A DNA stretch of 8,121 nt from Cyanobium sp. (GTDB lineage Bacteria; Cyanobacteriota; Cyanobacteriia; PCC-6307; Cyanobiaceae), in contig BJHC01000052.1 of NCBI GenBank assembly GCA_014191535.1, positions 1-8,121 on the forward strand, read 5' to 3'. Below the pieces are notes generated by a model. The model had not been told where the DNA came from. It saw only the letters and a program-made list of their open reading frames with translations, and did no database searches. A program made the translations under genes and the position numbers. Below, piece after piece: positions 1-4,125 of this stretch (position 1 is the first letter of the stretch; the number at the start of each line of letters is the position of its first letter).

Positions 1-2
1 TG

Positions 3-182
3 TACCTGGCCAACGACACCCCCCTGGCACAACTGCTCGCCCGCGCCAACCAGGGCGCCGGCAGCCCCCAGCCCCGGGCGCTGCCGGCGCCGGCCATCGC
101 CCTCAATCCACCGCCGCCGGCGGCCGGCGGCGGCCCCGTGGCGCTGCAGGTGGTGCCGGTTCGCCCCTGGGCCGGGCGGCAG
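3..182 (+). CDS. Possible 3' end of an unidentified plus-strand gene entering from the left edge; no stop codon found
   Basis: The frame starting at base 3 reads YLANDTPLAQLLARANQ and then a Pro/Ala/Gly-rich tail (PPPPAAGGG at about residues 36-44). Third codon positions are almost all G or C, and the first 40 residues have a normal amino-acid mix, unlike the other two plus frames, which are rich in Trp, Cys and Arg. The difficulty is the end: this frame has no stop before 1020, so it would run through the terminator at 320-345 and antisense through rplL. The given end at 182 is only where the coding look fades. The frame could be a gene interrupted by a frameshift or sequencing error, a degraded gene end, or chance in GC-rich DNA. 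In related genomes I vaguely recall rnhA/pyrD-type genes near this locus, but nothing in these residues identifies either. Function unknown. Confidence 0.3.
111..133. repeat. GC-only perfect inverted repeat (8-bp arms, 7-base spacer)
   Basis: The arm CCGCCGCC (111-118) is matched by GGCGGCGG (126-133) around a GGCGGCC spacer. In the reading frame entering from the left it encodes the Pro-Ala-Gly run. There is no U-tract on either side, so it is not a terminator. It may be simple GC-rich codon repetition. Confidence 0.5.
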
Positions 183-213
183 GGGACAACCGGCGCAGTG
201 GACCACACCCCCC

Positions 214-243
214 TTGCCGGGTGTTTTCCTCTGGCCGTATGTT
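214..243 (+). promoter_or_regulatory. Candidate sigma-70-type promoter for the small RNA at about 250-345
   Basis: TTGCCG (214-219) and TATGTT (238-243) each match four of six bases of the -35 and -10 consensus, with an 18-base spacer. They would place a transcription start near base 250. The local A+T is higher than in the surrounding coding-like DNA. Weak hexamers like these arise often by chance, so support comes mainly from the structured region and terminator downstream. Confidence 0.3.
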
Positions 244-249
244 GCTCTT

Positions 250-345
250 GTGTGAGGAGTGCGGAACACCACTTCTGGGGTCGAAACGAGGACAGACTCC
301 CAAAAGCGTTCCGGCTCAAAGCCCTGCCTTCGGCGGGGCTTTTTT
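250..345 (+). ncRNA. Candidate structured small RNA ending in an intrinsic terminator
   Basis: No convincing protein frame is confined to this stretch, yet it folds well by eye. CGGAAC (262-267) pairs with GTTCCG (308-313). Inside this, GGGGTC (277-282) pairs with GACTCCC (295-301) with one bulged T, leaving an A/G-rich loop containing CGAAACGAGG. Just after comes a strong terminator (320-345). A possible promoter sits at 214-243, which would give a transcript of about 96 nucleotides. The 5' end, GUGUGAGGAGU (250-260), is an exact complement of the Yfr1 core motif as I remember it. I do not recognise a known family: it lacks SRP RNA, 6S and tmRNA hallmarks, and its loop is not the GGAAACA motif I associate with Yfr2-type RNAs. 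It could instead be the 3' untranslated region of the gene at the left edge. Confidence 0.35.
320..345 (+). terminator. Strong rho-independent terminator, plus strand
   Basis: A nine-pair stem is formed by AGCCCTGCC (320-328) and GGCGGGGCT (332-340), with one G-T wobble and a TTC loop. It is followed by an uninterrupted T run (340-345). It ends either the candidate small RNA or a transcript entering from the left, and faces the rplL terminator 30 bases away. Confidence 0.85.
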
Positions 346-375
346 ATTGCCGCCCCGCCGGAGCCCGGCGTCCAC

Positions 376-402
376 AAAAAAGCCGGCCCCTTGAGGCCGG
401 CT
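376..402 (-). terminator. Rho-independent terminator of rplL
   Basis: On the minus strand the stem AGCCGGCC / GGCCGGCT (395-402 with 381-388; eight pairs, six-base loop) runs into six T residues (381 down to 376). It lies about 45 bases beyond the rplL stop and marks the 3' end of the ribosomal protein transcript. Confidence 0.85.
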
Positions 403-446
403 CTGAAAAAGTGTTGTCGGACCGCCGGAGCGGCCCGCCGCGGAGA

Positions 447-836
447 TCACTTGAGGGTGACCTTGCCGCCGGCCTCTTCGATGGCCTTCTTCATGGCCTC
501 GGCATCGGCCTTGGAGACACCTTCCTTGACGGCGCAAGGGGCGCTTTCCACCAGGGTCTTGGCTTCGCCAAGGCCCAGGCCGGTGGCTTCGCGGACGGCC
601 TTGAGGACCTTGATCTTGGCGGCAGCGTCGAAGCTGTCGAGCATGACGTCGAATTCGGTCTGCTCTTCAGCAGCTTCGGCAGCACCACCGCCGGCGGCGG
701 GGGCGGCCATCACGACGCCAGCGGAAGCGGCGGCGGACACACCGAAGGCCTCTTCGATCTGCTTGACAAGCTCAGAGGCTTCCAGCAGCGAGAGAGTCTT
801 CAGGGACTCGAGGATTTTGTCGGTAGTAGCAGACAT
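447..836 (-). CDS. rplL: Large ribosomal subunit protein bL12 (L7/L12)
   Basis: The 129-residue protein has the usual bL12 length and layout. An N-terminal helical dimerisation and L10-binding segment (about 1-32) is followed by a flexible Ala/Gly/Val-rich hinge (about 33-58), then the globular C-terminal domain (about 60-129) with [20 protein letters not shown] and the ending [10 protein letters not shown]. In the ribosome, bL12 dimers hang on L10 to form the stalk that recruits and activates translation GTPases (EF-Tu, EF-G, IF2). Position 90 in the factor-binding helix is Gly where E. coli has Lys65 (GLGLKEAK); I recall Gly in picocyanobacteria generally. Cys101 sits in a segment that often has Lys or Ala. 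The gene lies 62 bases after rplJ with no Shine-Dalgarno sequence, and is followed by a clear terminator. Confidence 0.97.
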   Translation of the reverse strand: MSATTDKILESLKTLSLLEASELVKQIEEAFGVSAAASAGVVMAAPAAGGGAAEAAEEQTEFDVMLDSFDAAAKIKVLKAVREATGLGLGEAKTLVESAPCAVKEGVSKADAEAMKKAIEEAGGKVTLK

Positions 837-898
837 GGTTGGGAATCAGCAACAGATCTGTGGGAACAGTCGGAGCGGAGAGCTCAGCAGAACAGGCC

Positions 899-1432
899 TC
901 AGGAGGCGCTGCCCTCGCCGTCGGCGTGCTGCTTGAGCGCCCGGGCAAGACCGGAGGGAACTTCGTTGATGCCCACAGCCAGCTTGGTGGCCACGGCGTT
1001 GATCGCACCGGCGATCTGAGCCATGAGCACCTCCTTGGAGGGCAGATCCCCGATGGCCTTGATGTCGGATTGGGAGAGGAGTTTGCCTTCGAAAAGGCCA
1101 CCCTTCACGTCCGACTTCTTCGTGTCCTTCTGGAAGGACTGCACGGCCTTCACCGCACCACCCACGTCGCCCTTGACGAGCACGAAGGCATTGGTGCCGG
1201 TGAGCAGGGAATCGAGTTCCGACCAAGCGCTGTTCCCATCAATGGCACGGCGCATCAAGGTGTTTTTGGTCACCTTGCAAATGCCGTTGCTGGCCTGCAG
1301 ACGGGTCCGCAGATCAGACATCTCCTTGATGGACAGGCCCTTGTAATCAAGGACCAGCGCCATTTCGGCCTCACCGAGGAGCTGCTTGAGCTCTTCGACG
1401 ATCTGTTGCTTGTTCTCCAGCGTGCGGCCCAT
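899..1432 (-). CDS. rplJ: Large ribosomal subunit protein uL10
   Basis: The 177-residue protein starts [19 protein letters not shown]. The N-terminal rRNA-binding domain includes the family pattern [17 protein letters not shown] (29-45) and [11 protein letters not shown] (54-64). The long C-terminal helix (about 135-170), ending in [18 protein letters not shown], carries the bL12 dimers. uL10 anchors the L12 stalk to 23S rRNA and, in many bacteria, represses its own mRNA. The frame stays open upstream to 1498, but the ATG at 1432 gives the normal N-terminus; the extra 22 residues would overlap a stable leader hairpin and are not family-like. There is no Shine-Dalgarno sequence before the start. 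The gene is separated from rplA by a terminator and a structured leader, so its expression relative to rplKA is probably adjusted there. Confidence 0.96.
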   Translation of the reverse strand: MGRTLENKQQIVEELKQLLGEAEMALVLDYKGLSIKEMSDLRTRLQASNGICKVTKNTLMRRAIDGNSAWSELDSLLTGTNAFVLVKGDVGGAVKAVQSFQKDTKKSDVKGGLFEGKLLSQSDIKAIGDLPSKEVLMAQIAGAINAVATKLAVGINEVPSGLARALKQHADGEGSAS

Positions 1433-1680
1433 GGGAAACGGAACGGATCGGGGGAACAAGCCGGGAACGCAGCCCTGGTGCTCGAGCGAACTCGGCACCC
1501 GAGGGCTGCGGCTTCACATCCCCCGACGAACCGCCGGGACAAGCTTCAGTCGCGTGCACCTCGGCAGGATTTACAACGGGCAGACATCCGTGGAAACGGC
1601 GCCGCCATCGACCTGCTGTCTTGGGTAGGGCGCGTGCCCTTCTGGCGTTAGCCAGCTGCTCACCCTACAGCAGCACCAGA
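1433..1680 (-). promoter_or_regulatory. Structured rplJL leader, candidate L10 autoregulatory RNA
   Basis: This stretch (with 1681-1745, a gene-free gap of just over 300 bases) holds an RNA leader on the minus strand. Its 5' part forms a three-way junction. The outer stem CUGCUGU/ACAGCAG (1667-1673 with 1613-1619) encloses two tetraloop hairpins, CUGGC-UAAC-GCCAG (1642-1655) and AGGGC-ACGC-GCCCU (1627-1640). Further on is CCTGCCGAGGTG (1557-1568), which resembles the conserved core I remember from L10 leaders (Rfam L10_leader), followed by a large hairpin at 1468-1510. L10 leaders mimic the L10-L12 binding site of 23S rRNA, and free L10-L12 binding represses rplJL. I could not run a covariance search, so the family call is by motif memory and position; the secondary structure is directly visible. 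Confidence 0.6.
1468..1510 (-). promoter_or_regulatory. Long imperfect hairpin 35 bases before rplJ
   Basis: CGCAGCCCT (minus strand, 1510-1502) pairs with AGGGCTGCG (1476-1468). Inside, GGTGC pairs with GCACC and CGAG with CTCG, capped by a TTCG tetraloop. The stem totals about 18 pairs with small bulges. No U-tract follows, so it is not a standard terminator. It could be the attenuating or ribosome-blocking arm of the L10 leader, or an RNA-processing site. Confidence 0.6.
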
Positions 1681-1686
1681 CGGGCC

Positions 1687-1714
1687 AACAAAAAGCCCCC
1701 GCCGAAGCGGGGGC
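1687..1714 (-). terminator. Rho-independent terminator after rplA, inside the ribosomal cluster
   Basis: The minus strand reads GCCCCCGC-TTCG-GCGGGGGC (1714 down to 1695), a perfect eight-pair stem with a stable TTCG loop, followed by five T residues (1694-1690). It lies 31 bases beyond the rplA stop and just before the rplJ leader. This suggests that part of the rplKA transcription ends here and that rplJL is fed by read-through or by its own promoter. Confidence 0.85.
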
Positions 1715-1745
1715 GACAGAACGAGGCAGAGCGGCCCGTGAAGGC

Positions 1746-2453
1746 TCAGCCCTCCTGCTTGATGTCCTGCAGGGCGGTCACATCCACTTCCACCGAGGGA
1801 CCCATGGTGGAGGTGATGTAAAGGCTCTTCCAATAGCGACCCTTGGCACCGCTGGGCTTGTTGCGGTCGATGGTCTCCTGCAGGGCCTTGAGGTTGTCCA
1901 GCAGCTTGGCGGCATCAAAGCTGGCCTTGCCGAAACGCACGTGCACGATGCCGGTGCGATCCGCACGGAACTCCAGCTTGCCGGCCTTGAACTCGTTGAT
2001 GGCGGAGGCCAGGTCGGTGGTCACGGTGCCGGCCTTGGGGTTGGGCATCAGGCCACGGGGACCGAGCACACGACCCAGCTTGGCCACCTTGGGCATCATG
2101 TCCGGGGTGGCGATCAGCAGATCGAACTCCATCTCGCCCTTGGCGATGGTGTCCACCAGATCGTCGTCACCAGCCAGGTCGGCGCCGGCGGCCTTGGCCT
2201 CAGCCACCTTCTCGCCCCGGGCGATCACGGCGATGCGCACGCTCTGACCGGTGCCGTGGGGCAGGGCCACGGTGGTGCGCAGCTGCTGGTCGGTGTACTT
2301 GGGATCGATGCCGAGGCGGGCGTGGGCCTCAACGGTTTCGTCGAACTTGGCGGTGGCGTTGGCCTTCACCAGTTCCACCGCCTCCAGCGGGGCATAGGTG
2401 CGGTCTTCAACCTTGCCGGCGACGGCGGAATAACGCTTGGAGATTTTGGGCAT
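1746..2453 (-). CDS. rplA: Large ribosomal subunit protein uL1
   Basis: The 235-residue protein matches the usual uL1 length. The family signature spans about residues 117-141 and includes [20 protein letters not shown]; the C-terminal motif [10 protein letters not shown] is at 215-224. uL1 binds the mobile L1 stalk of 23S rRNA and helps release deacylated tRNA from the E site. In many bacteria it also represses the L11-L1 mRNA. An alternative ATG three codons upstream (2462) would add MHP; the start at 2453, giving [14 protein letters not shown], fits the family better. The gene follows rplK after a 93-base gap containing a small hairpin (GAGCT/AGCTC, 2474-2488), and is followed by an intrinsic terminator. 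No Shine-Dalgarno sequence is visible. Confidence 0.97.
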   Translation of the reverse strand: MPKISKRYSAVAGKVEDRTYAPLEAVELVKANATAKFDETVEAHARLGIDPKYTDQQLRTTVALPHGTGQSVRIAVIARGEKVAEAKAAGADLAGDDDLVDTIAKGEMEFDLLIATPDMMPKVAKLGRVLGPRGLMPNPKAGTVTTDLASAINEFKAGKLEFRADRTGIVHVRFGKASFDAAKLLDNLKALQETIDRNKPSGAKGRYWKSLYITSTMGPSVEVDVTALQDIKQEG

Positions 2454-2546
2454 GGGATGCATGGGGTGCGAACGAGCTCAGGGAGCTCTCCCCCGGTAAG
2501 GAACGGGATGGGAACGGAGCAGCGGTGGCCCGGGGGCCGGGGCCGA

Positions 2547-2972
2547 TCAGTCCTTGACGGCGACGCCCATGTTGCGGGCGGTGCCTTCGATGATGCGCAT
2601 GGCCGAGTCAACGCTGGTGCAGTTGAGGTCGGGCAGCTTGGTCTTGGCGATCTCTTCGAGCTGGGCGCGGCTGATGGCACCGACGCTGCCCTTGGAGGAG
2701 GTGGCGGCACCCTTCTCGATACCGGCTGCCTTGGAGATCAGCACGGAAGCGGGAGGGGTCTTGGTGATGAAGGTGAAGCTGCGGTCTTCAAAGACCGAGA
2801 TCTCCACCGGGATCACGTAGCCAGCCTTGTCCTGCGTCCGAGCGTTGTACTCCTTGCAGAACGCCATGATGTTGACGCCGTGCTGACCGAGGGCAGGGCC
2901 CACCGGCGGCGCGGGGTTGGCTTTGCCGGCATCCAGGGCCAGCTTGATCACAGCTACAACTTTTTTTGCCAT
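2547..2972 (-). CDS. rplK: Large ribosomal subunit protein uL11
   Basis: The 141-residue protein is full length. The N-terminal domain has the proline-rich [19 protein letters not shown] (20-38), the thiostrepton-binding region next to the GTPase-associated centre of 23S rRNA. The C-terminal rRNA-binding domain has [18 protein letters not shown] (113-130) and ends [11 protein letters not shown]. uL11 forms the base of the L12 stalk and takes part in factor-dependent GTP hydrolysis and, in species that have it, the stringent response. The sequence is very close to cyanobacterial L11 as I know it. The start ATG at 2972 gives the normal MAKKVV N-terminus. It follows nusG after 118 bases, in which I see only short GC-rich inverted repeats and no U-tract, so read-through from nusG is likely. 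Confidence 0.98.
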   Translation of the reverse strand: MAKKVVAVIKLALDAGKANPAPPVGPALGQHGVNIMAFCKEYNARTQDKAGYVIPVEISVFEDRSFTFITKTPPASVLISKAAGIEKGAATSSKGSVGAISRAQLEEIAKTKLPDLNCTSVDSAMRIIEGTARNMGVAVKD

Positions 2973-3090
2973 CGTCCTGGCGGCTTGAGCAATCTGCGGA
3001 TCCGCGACCCTAGGGCAGCGACTGCGGCGCGCCCCGGAGACCGGTGCAACGCCAAGGGCCGCCCTCCGCAGGGAGACGGCCGCAGGGGGA

Positions 3091-3765
3091 TCAGCTCTGC
3101 TTGCTGATCTGGGAGAACTCGAGTTCCACCGGGGTTTCCCGGCCGAAGATCGACAGCAGGGCCTTGAGCTTGTTGCGCTCCGCCGACACTTCGATCACCT
3201 CGCCCTGGAAGTCCTTGAACGGACCCGCCGTCACCAGGATCTGATCGCCCTCGGTGAGGTCGACCTTCACCACAGGCTTCTTCTCGGCGGCCCGCTTGAA
3301 GATGCGGTCCACCTCCTGGCGGCTCAGGGGGCGGGGCTTGATGTGGCCCCGGGCCTTGCCGGTGGCCCGGCGGTCCTCCGCCCCCACGAAATTGATCACG
3401 TTGGGGGTGCTCCGCACCGCCATCATCGTGTCCTCATCCAGCACCATCCGCACCAGCACATAGCCCGGAAACACTTTCTCCTCGGTGCTGGTGCGGCTGC
3501 CGTCCTTCTTGAGCTTCACCGCCGGGGTCTGGGGAATCTCGATCTCCAGGATGCGGTTGTCCACCCCGAGGGTCACGGCCCGCTGCTCCAGGGTGGCTTT
3601 CACTTTCTTCTCACAGCTGGAGGCCACCTGCACGGCATACCAGCGGGCCACCGGGGCGCGGCCCTCGGCCGGCGACAGATCCAGCACGGCCTCAGGGGTC
3701 ACCGCGTCGGTCACCGGCTCGGTCACCGCAGTGATCTCGTCGGTGGTCAGGTCAACGTCGGACAC
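3091..3765 (-). CDS. nusG: Transcription elongation/termination factor NusG
   Basis: This reads as a 224-residue NusG. After a variable acidic N-terminal extension (about 1-38), the NGN domain (about 40-155) includes [16 protein letters not shown] (41-56), [10 protein letters not shown] (98-107) and TPNVINFVG (120-128). The KOW domain follows (about 168-222) with [18 protein letters not shown] (173-190). NusG binds the RNA polymerase clamp, supports processive elongation and links polymerase to Rho or to the ribosome. The frame is open back to 3867, which would overlap the end of secE. I chose the GTG at 3765 ([10 protein letters not shown]); a GTG at 3771 is equally possible, and neither has a Shine-Dalgarno sequence. 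The gene lies 43 bases after secE. The N-terminal extension makes it longer than the 181-residue E. coli protein, as is usual in cyanobacteria. Confidence 0.95.
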   Translation of the reverse strand: MSDVDLTTDEITAVTEPVTDAVTPEAVLDLSPAEGRAPVARWYAVQVASSCEKKVKATLEQRAVTLGVDNRILEIEIPQTPAVKLKKDGSRTSTEEKVFPGYVLVRMVLDEDTMMAVRSTPNVINFVGAEDRRATGKARGHIKPRPLSRQEVDRIFKRAAEKKPVVKVDLTEGDQILVTAGPFKDFQGEVIEVSAERNKLKALLSIFGRETPVELEFSQISKQS

Positions 3766-3808
3766 GGGCACGGGGGAAGCAAACGGGGCAGGTGCGGTGA
3801 GGCGGGAA

Positions 3809-4051
3809 TCAGCGGAAGACCTGGGTATTGGCCCAGCTGTAGAAGCGATCGATGGCCGCGATCGCAAAGGCCGAGAGGGTCACCATCAGGATGACGGCCA
3901 CCGATTCCGAAAACAGCTGTTGGCGGCTGGGCCAGACCACCCGCCGCAACTCAGCCATGGTGTCGGCCACGAAACCAGCCTTGGCGGGCTCGGGGCTGGG
4001 TTCACCAGCCGGGGCTTCGGAACTGACGGTCGGGTCGGTCGGGGTGTCCAC
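3809..4051 (-). CDS. secE: Preprotein translocase subunit SecE
   Basis: An 80-residue, single-membrane-span SecE. A Pro/Thr-rich N-terminus (1-25) leads to the amphipathic helix with the family core AELRRVVWPSRQQLFSES (33-50). The transmembrane helix is at about 50-67 (VAVILMVTLSAFAIAAI), followed by a short tail ending TQVFR. SecE clamps SecY in the SecYEG channel of the plasma and thylakoid membranes. The frame is open to 4102, but the first codon there is TTG and the extra residues do not look family-like. The GTG at 4051 gives the expected length and N-terminus; other GTG codons upstream (for example 4096) cannot be excluded. The tRNA-Trp gene often found before secE in other bacteria is absent. 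The gene lies 74 bases after clpB2 and 43 before nusG. Confidence 0.93.
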   Translation of the reverse strand: MDTPTDPTVSSEAPAGEPSPEPAKAGFVADTMAELRRVVWPSRQQLFSESVAVILMVTLSAFAIAAIDRFYSWANTQVFR

Positions 4052-4125
4052 TGCTGGAACGGTCGGCCGGCCGCGCAGCTGAATCAGCCCACGCACCGGC
4101 AAACAGCCACCCTACCGGATGCGCC

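Noticed and set aside
205..230. Plus-strand terminator ACACCC-loop-GGGTGT followed by TTTT
   Set aside because: Only six pairs with an interrupted T run, and no reading frame ends before it. It may contribute but is much weaker than the terminator at 320-345.
205..303. Yfr1 gene on the minus strand (ACTCCTCACAC at 260-250)
   Set aside because: The motif is exact, but the flanking structure is wrong. There is no stable stem-loop just before it, and the stem further on (ACACCC/GGGTGT) has no U-tract on the minus strand. The plus-strand reading, as a complement of Yfr1, is the better explanation.
852..861. Palindrome ACAGATCTGT between rplJ and rplL as an operator
   Set aside because: A lone ten-base palindrome in a short gap inside an operon, with no second copy or promoter nearby.
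138..1019. Long plus-strand open frame (293 codons)
   Set aside because: It lies almost entirely antisense to rplL and rplJ and crosses two terminators; beyond about 190 it is a shadow of those genes.
2973..3090. Terminator or L1 autoregulatory site between nusG and rplK
   Set aside because: Only short GC-rich inverted repeats without a U-tract; I could not identify an L1 binding-site mimic by eye.
1941..3107. 388-codon plus-strand open frame opposite rplA, rplK and the 3' end of nusG
   Set aside because: Gly/His-rich antisense shadow spanning several well-identified genes.
3766..3867. N-terminal extension of nusG overlapping secE
   Set aside because: The upstream residues are the shifted-frame reading of the secE end and have no NusG likeness; GTG starts after the secE stop are more likely.
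4052..4125. tRNA-Trp gene before secE, common in other bacteria
   Set aside because: No cloverleaf, no GGTTC-type T-loop and no suitable anticodon stem in this 74-base gap.
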